A stretch of DNA of 64,000 bases from Echiichthys vipera (lineage: Eukaryota; Chordata; Actinopteri; Perciformes; Trachinidae), in contig OY829657.1 of the NCBI GenBank assembly GCA_963691815.1, forward strand, positions 27,347,243 through 27,411,242. Direction: 5' to 3'. A program made the translations under genes and the position numbers. The notes beneath the pieces were generated by a model. The model saw only the letters and a list, made by a program, of their open reading frames with translations, was not told the DNA's origin and searched no databases. Positions within the stretch are counted from its first letter, which is position 1. Each line of letters opens with the position of its first letter. Shown here piece by piece: positions 21,860-33,544 of the stretch.

Positions 21860-24250
21860 GCCCTAGCTGTAAGCTTTATCAAAGAGGAAAGTTTTAAGTT
21901 TACTCTTAAATATGGGAACGGTGTCTGCCTCCCGAATAACACTTGGGAGTTGGTTCTGTAGGAGAGGAGCTTAGTAGCTGAAGGCTCTGCCTTTCATTCT
22001 ACTTTTGGAGACTCTAGGCATGACAAGTAGCCCTGCAATCTCAGAGCGCAGCGATCTAGTTGGGTAATACGGTACTATGAGCTCTTTCAGATACGACAGA
22101 GCCTGACCAATAAGAGCTTTGTAGGCTAACTGATCGGTTTCGGAGGATTTGTCGTTAACATGTAAAAACTGAGATCTATCTGATAAATAAGACAGGATGC
22201 GATGGTCAATAGTGTTGAAGGCAGCACTAAGATCTAGTAAAACAAGTACAGAGACAAGTCCTTTGTCTGAAGTCATTAGAAGTTCGTTAGTAATTTTTAC
22301 CAGTGCTGTCTCAGTGCTATGATTCATTCTAAATCCTGACTGGTAGTCCTCAAATAACTCATTATTATGTAAAAAGTCACACAGCTGATTGACAACTAAT
22401 TTCTCAAGGATCTTAGAGGGAAAAGGAAGGTTAGATATAGGTCTATAGTTGGCTAGTACCTCAGGACCAAGACTGGGCTTTTTAAGAAGAGGTTTAATTA
22501 CAGCTACTTTAAAAGACTGTGGTACATAACCTGCTGATAAAGACATATTAATCATATCTGATACAGGAGTGCTAACTAAAGGTAACACTTTTTTAAGTAA
22601 CCTAGTTGGGATAGAGTCTAGGAGACAAGTAGAAGGCTTTGATGCGGAAATAGTAGAGGTTAATTTGTTAAGGTCAACTGTCGAAAAGCAGTCCAAGAAT
22701 ATATCGGTTCGTACAGTTGTTTCTAAGGTTCCGTAGTTTGAAGAAAATTGGTGCCAAGCGAGTTGATTTTGTCTCTAATAGTTATTATTTTGTCATTAAA
22801 GAAAGTCAGGAAGTCGTTACTACTGCGGGTTATAGGAATACATGGCTCAATAGAGCTGTGGCTCTCTGTCAGCCTGGCTACAGTGTTGAAAAGAAATGTA
22901 GGATTGTTCTTATTCTCCTCTATTAAAGATGAGTAATAGGCTGCTCTGGCATTACGGAGGGCCTTCCTATTTATTTTTAGACTTTCTTGCCAAACTAAAC
23001 AAGATTCCTCCAATTAAGTGGAACGCCACTTACTTTCCAATTTTCGCCATATTTGTTTTAATTGACAGGCTTGTGAGTTGTACCATAGAGCTAACTTCCT
23101 CTGTTTCATTATCTTCTTTTTTAAAGGAGCAACAGAGTCAAGTGTTGTTTGTAGTGAGCCTGCAACACTTTAAACAAGGCCATCAATTTCAGAGAAATTA
23201 ACAGGAATCTTCAATATTAGGATAAGGCATTAAATGAAATGCTGATGGAATCGATTCCTTAAATTTAGTTACAGCACTATCAGATAAACATCTAGTGTAG
23301 AAACTTCTGCAAAGAGGTGAGTAGTCCTGTAATACAAATTCAAAAGTTATTAAATAATGATCTGATAAAATAGGATTCTGTGGAAAGACTATTAAGTCGT
23401 TGTTTAAGTCATTAATTTCCAGACCATAGGCCAAAACAAGGTCGAGGGTGTGATTGAAACATTGAGTATACTCTGACTAAAACCAGTCGAATCTAATAGA
23501 GAGATAAATGCGATACTAAGGCTATTATTATCAACGTCCACATGAATATTAAAATCTCCTACAATAATTACTTTATCAGATTTAAGGACTACATTTGACA
23601 GAAACTCTGAGAATTCAGATACAAATTCAGAATATGGACCAGGAGCATGGTACACTATAACAAGTATAATTGGCTGCACGGTTTTCCAGGTTGAATGTGA
23701 AAGACAAAGAAAAAGACTTTCAAATTAATTATAATTTAGTTTAGGTTTAGTGTTGATTAATAGGCCTGAGTCATAAATAGCTGCAACGCCTCCTCCTCAA
23801 CCACTGTTTCGAGGAATATGAGTATTAATATGACTGGGAGGAGTGGATTAATTTAGGCTAACATATTCTTCAGGACACAGCCAGGTTTCAGTCAGGCAGA
23901 GTAAATCAATATGGTTATGGTTATCAGATCATTTATCAATACAACTTTAGATGGTAGATATCTGATGTTTAAAAAGTCCACATTTTATTTTACAATTTTG
24001 TTGCATTATCGCAGATTTGATGTTGATTTGTATCAAGTTTTTCTGTATAGCTCCTCTTCTGTTAATTTTTTGATTTAATCAATTTAGGTGACTGTGAGGC
24101 ACACATCGTTTGTGTAGGATACTGAGCTGGAAAGTGATCCACAGGGAGCGCGGAGAGGTGTTTAAGACTGCAACTCTGCTTCCTGTGCGTCTGTGGTAAA
24201 GGCAGCGCAGAGAGTTGTATAAAACTGTGACTCTGCATCCTGATCCCAAC
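21860..24250 (-). pseudogene. LINE-Y ORF2, second locus
   Basis: Pieces in order from the 5' end: endonuclease start region (23990-24250); IIVGDFNIHVDV (within 23404-23679); LSDHYLITFEF (23198-23434); linker (22723-23013); and RT fingers and palm block A (21971-22696: YRPISNLPF, FQSGFRMNHS, LDLSAAFNTIDH). Within that last frame the sequence passes from NDKSS directly to YKALIG. The VPQG and YADD blocks are therefore deleted, and the protein ends in the C-terminal domain. Frameshifts separate the pieces. It is inactive by loss of the polymerase active site. Confidence 0.8.
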
Positions 24251-24262
24251 ACTGGGTTGTTG

Positions 24263-24484
24263 TCAGGGGGTGGTGGTGGTGGTGGTGGTGCTGGACTCGA
24301 CAGTCAGGAAAATGTTGGCAGATAAAAGTCTTGACCCCTCCTGGTTAGGGTGCAGGCCCTCGTGTTTAAAAACCCTGGGTCTGTTTAAGAAAGTCGTAAG
24401 GTTGTCCATAAATGGAATACTTTTCCCTAGGCCACAGGTGCAGCTGGCGGAGGCGGCTGTACATGATGTCACCAAATAAGTCAT
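24263..24484 (-). pseudogene. LINE-Y ORF1 C-terminal fragment, second locus
   Basis: The 73-residue frame has SIPFMDNLTTF, KHEGLHPNQEGSRLLSANI and a run of threonines (a ggt/acc trinucleotide run at 24269-24289), then TGA. The EGLHP stretch is the last SGNH-hydrolase block with its catalytic histidine. It lies directly 5' of ORF2 and in the same frame, with a stop between. It is clearly different from the ORF1 C-terminus of the LINE-Y at 42705-48930, although the two ORF2s are similar. Confidence 0.6.
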
Positions 24485-24829
24485 CCAGACAGCTTTTTTT
24501 CGTGTAACAACTATTAACAGAAATCTGAGAGAGTTACTAATAGCTGGACGTGGCTAACACTGATTAGCTCAGGGCAGTATGGTGAAGGTATTAAAACTTT
24601 TTAAACCACTAATACTGCTCAAAATAACACCAAAACCTCTGCAGTAGCATGAGAAGAGTCCCTACACAGAAAACAAAGCACCAATAAAAAAAAAAAAAAA
24701 AAAAAAAAATCCAATTTCCCCGTGTGGGATTAATAAAGTAATTCTTCTTCAATAACATAGTTAGTGAACCCAGAGTTTATTAAAAGAGTGTTTTGAAAAA
24801 ATGACCTACTGGCCCCGGTACCAGCTCCT
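24485..24829 (+). mobile_element. A-run and LINE-type 3' terminus
   Basis: A run of about 23 A (24687-24709) is followed by tccaatttccccgtgtggga and taataaagtaattcttcttc, a frequent 3' terminus of fish LINEs with an ATTCTT-type tail. 24485-24686 may be the LINE-Y 5' leader; nothing else is recognised there. Confidence 0.45.
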
Positions 24830-25075
24830 CTTGTCGTAAAGTCCATTAAAGAATATTACCAAAGTCAATCCAAAGGGAGGAGCCCATTGATGCTTCCTTA
24901 GAAACTACTCTTTCAGGCTGTGCTCCAATGGATTCTCTAATCCTGGGGGGTGATTTCAATTGTACTGTGGGTTATATAGACAGGAATCACTTGGAACCAA
25001 ATTTACAGTCTAGGAAAATGTTGAAAAGAGCTATTGAGACTTTTGAGTTAAGTAATTTGTGGAGTTTAAAGCATG
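24830..25075 (+). pseudogene. L1/Tx1-like LINE endonuclease fragment
   Basis: In one plus-strand frame, 24920-25070 reads SLILGGDFNCTV, then DRNHLEPN and a KRAIETFELSNLWSL stretch. GGDFNC followed by a D-R...EP pattern is characteristic of the L1/Tx1-type apurinic endonuclease domain rather than the L2-type GDFNIH. The rest of the element is missing on both sides. No target duplication was found. Confidence 0.6.
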
Positions 25076-26138
25076 GAAACTGTAGACAATGTTCATAGTG
25101 TCATACAAGCCACATCTCATAATAAATCTTACATGCCGCTTGAAAAAGAGAGACAAACAGTAAAAAAAGAAAAGTTTTCAGATTAAAGTTACTTACATAT
25201 AAAGACTCCAGTGTCTTCAACCAAATAAGTCACAGCCTCACTGTGGGATGAGCTCAGTCTGTCACAGCAAATGAAAATAGCACCAGAGACATTTACTTAC
25301 ATTCAGAATTACTTGTTTTCTGTCCTCCAAAGATAGACTTCTTGTCTTTTGTTTTAGTTCAGTGTCACAAGAGTATCTAATGAAGTGGCTGGTGAATGTA
25401 AATATCTCAATGTTTGCATGGTGTCTGTTGCGACAAGTGTATACCCAGCACATGAAACCTTACACGGTCTGGCCTGGAGAGAGGAAGATGGGCAAGCTGC
25501 AGTCCAGTGGCCATAGCTCCAAGGCCTTATTTCAGAAAGCAGGATTATTTTTCAGGATCTTTTTTTTCAATCTTCAACTATATTTTTTAAATTAATACAG
25601 AACACAGAATGCAACTTTATTGTGTTAACTTATTGACACGTTCCCTCCTCTGACTAAGGCTCTTTTCTTTAAAGATAAATGTGCACAGTCTGCATATACA
25701 GTACATGCATTTATATCTCTACATCCACAGGATTAAAATGGAGGCTCTGCCTTTTATTTTAATGTTTTGTGGGTGTTTTTTGCAACAAGGCGAGCATTTG
25801 AAAAGTGAAATTTACCAGGTTGAGTGACGTTTGAACTCTGCAGCAGCGTATCACTGTCACCTCGGGCCGAGTTTAATCCTGAGGAGACAGTTTGTCTCCT
25901 TCACCGACCACTGCTTGGATTTTGCGTCCATAGTTAACGTTAATACTAAGAGGGTATATTGTGTTGTAATACAAGACCTGTGTTTCAAGCTTCAGGCTAT
26001 GGTATCAAGAAATGGCGCTTGCTCATGATAACCCTGCCCCCAGCCCCCGACCGTAGTCATGTGGCCGTTTCCAGTGAAACAGACTACACACACACATATA
26101 ACCTGCCAAATGACAGACCTGACTCCAGACTGTTTAGT
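25076..26138. other. No recognised gene
   Basis: Short frames occur (for example 25362-25595 on the plus strand) but show no recognised domain or repeat. Sequence at 25800-25930 is less A/T-rich and could be old unique DNA. Confidence 0.45.
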
Positions 26139-27420
26139 GCAGGGGTCCCCAAACTACGGCCCACGGGCCACATCCGGCCCGCCTCGACAACTGGAGTGGC
26201 ACACCTAACGAATTCAAACAATCCCACAGAACATAGCCCATCTTTAGAAAATGCATAGAGCTTGGCAACGTGACGTCACTGTGTTCGCGTCGCAGTGTCA
26301 CGCGAACAAGCGTCAAGTGCGCGCTTTATACAGTCTGAGTGCGCGTGGGCGAGGAGAACGGGAGAAAGCCAGACAATGAAAATGTCAAAACTGTTGGGGA
26401 AACGTAAAATAGATTTGGAGTGCAGAAAAATGGAGGACCGAGGTCTCACCCCCCCACAAGTCCACTGCCTAATTCACCAGCAAGCACTGTGCTGCAAAGT
26501 TCTTAAATGGGAATCTGTCATAAATGTGGTTGTGACTTGCATAAACTTCATCAGAGCAAACGGACTAAAACACAGGCAGTTCCAAGCATTTATATCTGAG
26601 CTGGAGTCTGCCCATGGAGATGTGCTTTACCACACTCAAGTCAGGTGGTTGAGCCATGGCAGAGTTTTGAAGCGCTTTTACGAGCTGCTACCTGAGATCA
26701 ACGCCTTTCTCCTGAAAAAGGGAAAAACTGTCCTGGAGCTGATCGACACAGAATGGAGATGAGACCTCGCTTTTTGACAGACATTTTAAACAGCCTCAAT
26801 TTACAGCTCCAAGGCCAGGGAAAATTAATATTTGACATGCATTCCCACGTTAGAGCATTTGAGGTTAAACTGGGGCTGCTTGCTGGACAAGTGCAAAACC
26901 AAAACTTCACCCATCTCCCTGTTACTCGTAGCCTCTCAGCGGAGAAACCAGAGGTCCCGTTTCCAACCAAGAAGTGCAAGGGAAACAGTTCAGTGTGCGG
27001 TTCCGTGAGCTTCATGCTTCCACGTTAAAGAAATTTGCATATTCCAGAACCCTTTTGTTGCCGACATTAATGACACCCTGCCTTCTCTTCAATTTGAACA
27101 GGCTGAGTTTTAGACCTGCAATGTGCTGAAAGACGCATTCAGCCCCAACTGTCTCATAGAGTACTATGCTTCCCTTCCAAAGGAGACCTACCCCAACATA
27201 AAAAACATGCAATGAAGATGTCCACAGTTTTTGGGAGCACATATATATGTGAGCAAACCTTTTCACGCATGAAGTTGATAAAAAATCCAACAAGATCAAG
27301 ACTCACAGATCAACACCTGCATCAGTCTCTGAGACTGGCTGTAACTGGAATGGTAGCTGACATCAATCTCCTCACCAGTCAGAAGCAAGCCCAAAGCTCA
27401 CACTGATATGGTAAGCCTGC
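26139..27420 (+). mobile_element. hAT transposon with Charlie-like 5' end
   Basis: The left end caggggtccccaaactacgg is the terminal inverted repeat type of a large hAT/Charlie-like group. A transposase relic follows on the same strand. I could not see a matching right end (a ggggacccctg type sequence) before the next repeat, so the element is probably truncated on the right. Confidence 0.75.
26374..27406 (+). pseudogene. hAT transposase relic, GTF2IRD2/ZBED5-like group
   Basis: The frame opens MKMSKLLGKRKIDLECR (26374), the usual N-terminus. It then passes abruptly to VHCLIHQQALCCKVLKW, skipping the BED finger and the first half of the catalytic domain. QVRWLSHGRVLKRFYELLPEI follows, with the conserved RW. 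A frameshift at about 26755 leads to LNLQLQGQGKLIFDMHSHV. More shifts precede the dimerisation end, TVFGSTYICEQTFSRMK and SRLTDQHLHQ (27212-27406). The original enzyme excises and inserts hAT DNA. This copy is dead by internal deletion and at least two frameshifts. Confidence 0.8.
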
Positions 27421-27734
27421 TGAATTCAATAACAATAACTATGAATATGAAAACATGTCATTATAGTAATGCACTTTTTATAGTCAGCATGTGGCTTGAA
27501 CAGTAATGTCCCAGACAAAATGAGATTGCAGCATGTCATCTGCTGATGGGCTGCTTGTGTTTTTCTCTGCCCTTCCTAAAGGGCCTGCATGCTTCCAGGA
27601 CCACCCCAAGGTCAGAAGGAGAGATTGTGGTTGACCACTCCCACCCTGGAGCCACAATCCTCATCACCACGGCACAAAAACCTACACTCAGAGTCATGTA
27701 AATACAAAACTAGATTACCTTATATACCTGTTTA
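27421..27734. other. No recognised feature
   Basis: A plus-strand frame at 27589-27870 crosses this stretch, but its second half is antisense to the LINE that begins at 27735. Its first half is not recognised. Confidence 0.4.
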
Positions 27735-29780
27735 TTACACTCACTCTCACTCATCTTTAACCACTTATCGGTCGGGTCCCGGGGGCAGCAGCTCCAGCAG
27801 GGGACCCCAAACTTCCCTTTCCCGGGCCACATTAACCAGCTCTAACTGGGGGATCCCAAGGCGTTCCTAGGCCAGTGTGTAGATGTAATCTCTCCACCTA
27901 GTCCTGGTTCTTCCCCAAGGCCTCCTCCCAGCTGGACGTGCCTGGAACACCTCCCTAGGGAGGCACCGGGGGGGCATCCTTACTAGATGCCTAAAACACC
28001 TCAACTGGCTCCTTTCAATGCAAAGGAGCAGCGGCTCCTCACGGATGGCTGAACTTCTCATCCTATCTCTAAGGGAGACTCCAGCCACCCTCCTGATTAT
28101 CCCCATTTCGGCCGCTTGTACCCACGACCTTGTTCTTTCGGTCATGACCATAGGTGAGGGTAGGAAAGGAGATTGGCCGGTAGATCAAGAGCTTTGCCTT
28201 CCGACTCAGCTCTCTTTTTGTTGCGGTAAAGTGACTGTAATACAGCCCCCCCTGCTCCGATTCTCTGGCCAAACTCACGCTCCATTGCCCCCTCACTCGT
28301 GAACAAGATCCCGAGGTACTTGAACTTCACTTGGGGTAAGGACTCATTCCCTACCTGGAGTAAGCAATCCACCGGTTTCCTGCTGAGAGCCATGGCCTCA
28401 GATTTAGAGGTGCTGATCTTCATCCGAGCCATTTCACACTCGGCTGCAAACCGATCCAGTGATTGCTGAACGATGCCATCAGGACCACATCATCTGCAAA
28501 AAGCAGGGACGAGATCCTCAGCCCACCGAACTGCAACAACTCCCCACCACGACTAAGCCTTGATATCCTGGCAATTAAAATTACAAACAGGATTGATGAC
28601 GAAGCGCACCCCTGGCGGAGGTCAACCTCCACCGGGAACGAATCCGACTTACTGCTGAGGATCCGGACACAGCTCTCGCTTTGGGTGTACAGAGATTGGA
28701 TGGCCCACAGAAGTGACCCCCTCACCCCATACTCCTGCAGCACCTCCCACAGTAACTCCCGGGGAACCCGGCCATATGCCTTCTCCAGATCCACAAAGCA
28801 CATGTAGACTGGATGGGCATACTCCCAGGCCCCCTCCAGGATCCTTGCGAGAGTGAAGAGCTGGTCTGTTGTTCCACGTCCAGGACGGAATCTGCATTGT
28901 TCCTTTTCAATCTGAGGTTCGACCTATAGGACGACCCTCCTTTCCAGCACCTTGAAGTAGACTTTACCAAGAAGGCTGAGTAGTGTGATATCCCTGTAAT
29001 TGGCACACCCTCTGGTCCCCCTTTTTAAATAGGGGAACCCCCATCCCGGTCTGCCACTCCCTTGGCACTGTCCCAGACTTCCATGCAATGTTGAAGAGAC
29101 GTGTCAATCAAGACAGCCCCTCCAAACCCAAAGCTTTCAGCATTTCTGGACAAATCTCATCAATCCCTGGGGCTTTGCCACTGTGGAGTTGTTTGACTAC
29201 ATCCGCCAGAGATATTGACAATAATTCCCCATCAGCCTTCAGTTCTGCCTCTACAAGAGGGGGCGTGTTGGTCGGATTAAGGCGTTCCTCAAAGTGCTCC
29301 TGACCACCGGTGTCCACCACGGTGTTCGAGGGTTACCGCCCCTTGAGGCACCTAACACCTTGAGGCCACAGCTCACCACTGCAGCTTCAGCAATGGAAGC
29401 TTTGAACATTGCCCACTCTGGTTCAATGCCCCCAACCTCCAAACGGATGCCAGAAAAGTTCCGCCGGAGGTGTGAGTTAAAGATCTCTCTGACAGGGGCC
29501 TCCTCCAGACGTTTGCAGTTCACCCGCACTACTCGTTTGGGCTGACCTGGTCTGTCCAGAATCTTCCCCCATCCTCTGACCCAACTCATCACCAGATGGG
29601 GATCAGTTGACAGCTCTGCCCCTCTCTTCACTCGAGTGTCCAAAACATACGGCCTCAGATCAGATGATATGTTTACTAAATCGATCATTGACCTCGAGAA
29701 AAGGCGCGTAGGGTTAGGTTTATCAAGACCCAGATTCCCAGGCTCGGACGCACAATACATGCCTGCCTCAATCCACATGA
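27735..29780 (-). pseudogene. RTE-like LINE, ORF2 remains
   Basis: Read right to left. Endonuclease end and linker are at 29251-29778 (DPHLVMSWVRGWGKILDRPG, GGNPRTPWWTP), then GKAPGIDEICPEML (29108-29320, RT fingers). 28420-28803 has MCFVDLEKAYGRVPRELLW (palm block A), LRQGCASSSILF and LLFADDVVLM (FADD active site intact). 28142-28432 and 27867-28151 hold the C-terminal region (WVQAAEMGIIRRVAG, RTRWRDYIYTLA). The 3' end at 27735-27790 has the gataagtggttaaagatgag form. At least five frameshifts or stops make it nonfunctional. The clade is uncertain; the APE-type endonuclease and C-terminus fit RTE-like fish LINEs. Confidence 0.75.
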
Positions 29781-30032
29781 ATATGTAACAAAATAAGATG
29801 TGTCAAAAGAAAACCTGATTTTCACATGTGATGTGAGCAGAAAGAAGGATAGTTATTGGAGGAGAGTTAAATAATGCAAGATTGGGACAGTGATAGCTCT
29901 CACTCTTCCTGTTTATTGGTGCCGGTTGCTCTAGCCGTCCTCCCGCAGTCTCCATTGGTTAATGTAATTCTGCAGGAATGATGGGTTGAGGCTCTGGTGA
30001 GAAACTCAGGCTTTATCTGGCCAGATGGACTT
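29781..30032. other. No recognised feature
   Basis: About 250 bases between the LINE and the SINE with no clear repeat or reading frame. Confidence 0.4.
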
Positions 30033-30341
30033 GGTAAATGGACTTGTACTTATATAGCGCCTGTCTAGTCATCTGACTACTCAAGGCGCTTCACAGTGTC
30101 TGTCACATTCACCCATTCACACAGACATTCACACTGATGGCAGTGGACATCTACATACCATGTAATCTGATCTAACCATTCACATCACATTTACACACCC
30201 ATGCGCAGCACGGGGAGCAATTTGGGGTTCAGTGTCTTGCCCAAGGACACTTCGACATGTGGACCGGGGGGAGATGGGGATCGAACCACCAATCTCTTGA
30301 ACAGAGGACGACCCGCTCTGGCACCAAGCCACAGCCGCCCC
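30033..30341 (-). mobile_element. tRNA-derived SINE, full length
   Basis: Read on the minus strand it starts ggcggctgtggcttggtgcc, has a B-box-like ggttcgatcccc (complement at 30279-30291) and ctgaaccccaaattgctccc, and ends ctatataagtacaagtccat. This is a common fish SINE. The copy at 38266-38573 is colinear with few differences. Confidence 0.85.
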
Positions 30342-30541
30342 TGGTCCTCCACAGATCCTCCACTCCAGGCCAGCATATCTCTCTGACCTGTTGGCCTCTT
30401 CTCATCCTGCCACCCTCCTTCATTCTCTTCCTGTCTTGCTTTCCTCTCCACTCCTTATTCTCCTCAGTGACGATGGAGGTCCATTCACAATCATCTTCAT
30501 TAGTCTGTGCTCATTTTCATTACACACTGTCATTAGCCTGT
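30342..30541. other. Gypsy 3' flank, no LTR recognised
   Basis: Pyrimidine-rich sequence between the SINE and the end of the Gypsy integrase frame. I looked for a copy of 37070-37209 here as the expected 3' LTR and did not see one. Confidence 0.4.
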
Positions 30542-31640
30542 TTACACTCCATTCTCTCCATATACTATTTCTCTACTTCTGCAAATTTCACAAGCTTGTA
30601 TCTTGTGAGTGTGGCAGGCAGGCGGGCACAACGTGCTGGTGGCTAGTGGTTTCAACTGGGAAACATGGAAGGTAGGATGGATCATGAGGGACGCAGGGAG
30701 CTCCAGGCGGACAGCACTGGGGTTAATAATGGCCTCTACCTCGAAGGGGCCAATAAAGCGAGGAGCGAGTTTCTTAGATGCGACATTCAGGGGAGTGTCG
30801 TGGGAGTTTAACCAGACCGACTGTCCAGGTCTGCACTTAGGCGCAGGGATGCGATGGCGATCCGCCATCCTGCGGTTCTGCTCCGCCGTCCGAAGCAAGG
30901 CCCCTCGGGTCTCTCTCCAAATCCAATGTACTCTCCGGAGATGGTGTTGGACGGATGGAACAGCAATCTCCGCTTTCTGGGCCGGAGGGGGTAAGTAGCC
31001 CAACGAAGCCTCGAAGGGGGACATACCTGTAGCCGTGCAGGTCAGGGAGTTGTGGGAGTATTCCACCCAGGACAGCTGTGAAGCCCACGATGAGGGATTG
31101 CGGGCACAGATGCAACGAAGAGCGGTCTCAAGGTCCTGGTTAGCTCTCTCCGTCTGCCGGTTGGATTGAGGATGAAAACCTGAAAATAGACTGACCTTGG
31201 CTCCCAAGGCCTGGCAGAAGGCTCTCCAGATACGGGAGGTGAATTGGGGACCCCGGTCAGAAACAATGTCTGCAGGTATCCCGTGGAGGCGAAAGTTTTC
31301 AAAGAAAAATTTGCGCTGTCTCCATGGCAGACGGCAGCTTAGGTAGCGGGACAAAGTAAACCATTTTAGAGAACAGGTCAACTATAGTAACAATAGTGTC
31401 GTTACCTTGAGAGATGGGAAGTCCAGTAACAAAATGCAAGGTGATGTGAGACCATGGTCGACCGGGTACCGGGAGAGGGCTGCTGGAGGGCGATAGGAAG
31501 TCTTTCACCAAACCAGAGCAAACTCCCGGGTATCTGTACCCATGGTCATCTACCAGAAGTGACGACGAAGGAGTGAAAGTGTCCTGGTGATTCCGGGATG
31601 ACAGGAGAGATGAGACGAGTGCCCCCACTGGAGCACCTAG
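30542..31640 (-). pseudogene. Gypsy integrase domain
   Basis: 31299-31628 holds the start of the core (RPWSHITLHFVTGLP, IVTIVDLFSKM). 30542-31381 holds IVSDRGPQFTSRIWRAF, the FHPQSNRQTERANQDLE stretch, and the C-terminal chromo/GPY-like region (PRFIGPFEVEAII, HPTFHVSQLKPL). The position of the first catalytic aspartate in the DD35E triad reads H (LHFVTGLP). The second aspartate (SDRG) and the glutamate (QTER) are present. A frameshift near 31300-31380 separates the parts. The enzyme would insert retrotransposon DNA; this one is inactive. Confidence 0.85.
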
Positions 31641-31803
31641 GAGCGAACACAGGCAGGAACAAACAGACGCCCTGGTGGACCACCACCAGGGTCTGGGTTA
31701 GTGCGTTGAGCCTGTCTGACAGTCGACTCTCTTCCTCCTCGGCCGGTCCAAACTGCCAAGAAAGGGCATCAGGCTTGATGTTCTTGCTGCCAGGAATGTA
31801 AGT

Positions 31804-32790
31804 TTATGTGAAATTAAAGCGCAAAAAAAACAAAGCCAACTTTGTTTTTTGATGGGAATTCAGTCTCTTGGCGGTCTGGATATACGGCAAGTTCTTCTGG
31901 TTAGTCCAGACCACGAACGGAACTTCTGCCTCCTCTAACCAGTGTCGCCACTCCTCCAAAGCTAGCTTAACCGCTAGTAGTTCTCGGTTCCCAACGTCGT
32001 AATTCCTCTTAGCGGGCGACAGCTTCTTGGAGAAGAGCGCACATGGGTGAACCTTATTATCAGACACTGCCCGCTGGGAAGGAACCGCCCCCACACCCAG
32101 ATCCGAGGCATCCACCTGGACAATAAACTGAAGGGCAGTATCTGGTTGAACTAGCACGGGAGTGGATGAGAAACGCTTCTTCAGGGTCAGAAAAGCGCCG
32201 TTTTTATCAGGAGGCCAGTCAAAAGGAGTTGAGGGGGACATCAACCTGGTCATCGGTGAAACTACCTGGCTGTAGTTACGGATGAAACGATGGTAAAAGT
32301 TAGCGAAACCCAAAAATCGCTGTAGTTGCTTCCTTGAGGTGGGCGTCGGCCATTCGGTCACAGCAGTGACCTTTGTAGGATCTGCCCTAACCTGTCCACT
32401 CTCAGCCTTAACAAACAGACGGTTCTCCTGAAGATGCTGAAGAACCTGACGAACGTGCACCACATGTTCATTCAAGTCATGAGACGCGTTGCGGAGGTCT
32501 AGTTTGGAGAAGACTGTTGCTCCATGCAACGGCTCGAACGCGGAATTGATCAAAGGGAGGGGGTACTTGTTCTTGAGCCTGATGTTGTTGAGACCACGGT
32601 AGTCAATGCAGGGGCGTAGTGACTTATCCTTCTTGGCCACAAAGAAAAAAACAGCTCCCAGTGGAGACGAAGAAGGACAAATGATCCCTGACTTATGCGA
32701 GTCATTTATGTACGTCTCCATCGCCTCGTGTTCGGGACCTGAAACGTTATAGAGACGACTAGTAGGTAAAGTTGACCCGGGCAACAACTC
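31804..32790 (-). pseudogene. Gypsy reverse transcriptase and RNase H, internally deleted
   Basis: The 327-residue frame has the RT fingers (HKSGIICPSSSPLGAVFFFV, IDYRGLNNIRLKNKYPLP) and palm block A (FSKLDLRNA). It then jumps to LNEHVVHVRQVLQHL, so the YxDD polymerase centre is deleted in frame. The connection domain (GFANFYHRFIRNYS) and RNase H start (IVQVDASDLGVGA) follow, up to NLPYIQTAKRLNSHQ. The upstream frame 32706-33074 (APVVLGLPWL) links it to the protease. Loss of the catalytic loop makes it nonfunctional although the frame stays open. Confidence 0.85.
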
Positions 32791-33076
32791 AATAGGGCAA
32801 TCATAAGGACGGTGAGGAGGTAAGGATAACGCCTTAGCCTGCTAAATACCTCGGCGATATCGTGATACATGGGAGGCACGGAAGACAAGTCAGGAGGTTC
32901 AGGTAGTGAGGGACTGGGGTTACTGGGACATGTAGGAGGAGCTGAACGAAGGCAGGAAGAAAGGCAATTGCTGCTCCAACTCACAATCCTAACAGTTAAA
33001 CAGTAACCAATAACCGGGTTGTGAGTGATAAGCCAGGGAAGACCAAGAACCACGGGAGCATTAGTCGATGGCATAA

Positions 33077-33540
33077 TTCAATTCAATTCAATTCAATTTT
33101 ATTTATAGTGCCAAATCATAACAAAAGTTATCTCAGGACAGTTTACAGATTAGGTATAGACCACACTCTATGACTTATTTATGATCAAATAACACGTACA
33201 CCACTTCATAAATCATTATACAAAGGTTACAGCGAGTAAAATAAAGTGTGGCAAAGTTACAAGTTCATTCATTTAAGTGAATTTAAACTTATATTTTAGT
33301 GAAGATTAAAGATACAGCTAAATGAGTTCATTAAAGGGGAAGACAAGTACTCTAAAATAAGTTATTTTGACTGATCTATGTAAAGACATTCATTTGGATG
33401 TGTTGACATTCCTGGATTAAGAAAGAAATCTGCAAACATTTCAAGCTACAAACCAACTTTACCAACTTAGGTTTTTCACAATAAAAGACCACCAACTCAC
33501 TTCATAATGTCAGCATGATTAAAGGTAAAGTGTCTGCGGA
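33077..33540 (-). mobile_element. LINE-Y-type 3' end inserted in the Gypsy element
   Basis: aattcaattcaattcaattc then tttatttatagtgccaaatc (33077-33120) is the LINE-Y 3' terminus, continuing to about 33190 with the tatctcaggacagtttacag stretch. 33190-33540 is A/T-rich and not recognised as LINE-Y. Gypsy coding sequence resumes at about 33545. Confidence 0.65.
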
Positions 33541-33544
33541 GATC

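Larger units (their letters stand above)
21609..24484 (-). mobile_element. LINE-Y, second locus
   Basis: The 3' tail (taaat repeats then ctatttatagtgccaaatca) is at 21609. A shortened 3' UTR without the 47-bp minisatellite runs to about 21850, ORF2 remains to about 24250, and an ORF1 fragment lies at 24263-24484. It diverges by eye from the tandem-array LINE-Y at roughly one base in ten, so it is an independent, older copy. Confidence 0.8.

Noticed and set aside
25362..25595. 77-residue plus-strand frame in otherwise unannotated sequence
   Set aside because: No recognisable motif, no splice or promoter context and no repeat copy; not enough to call a gene.
26295..27406. Possible domesticated ZBED5/GTF2IRD2-like host gene
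   Set aside because: The frame is shifted at least twice, half the catalytic domain is missing and the hAT left end is still attached; a decayed transposon is more likely.
30201..30386. tRNA-like sequences with A and B boxes (also 38512, 49483, 59195)
   Set aside because: They are heads of SINEs with LINE-type tails and not clean tRNA cloverleafs.
30342..30541. Expected 3' LTR of the Gypsy element
   Set aside because: No match to the candidate 5' LTR at 37070-37209 could be seen by eye.
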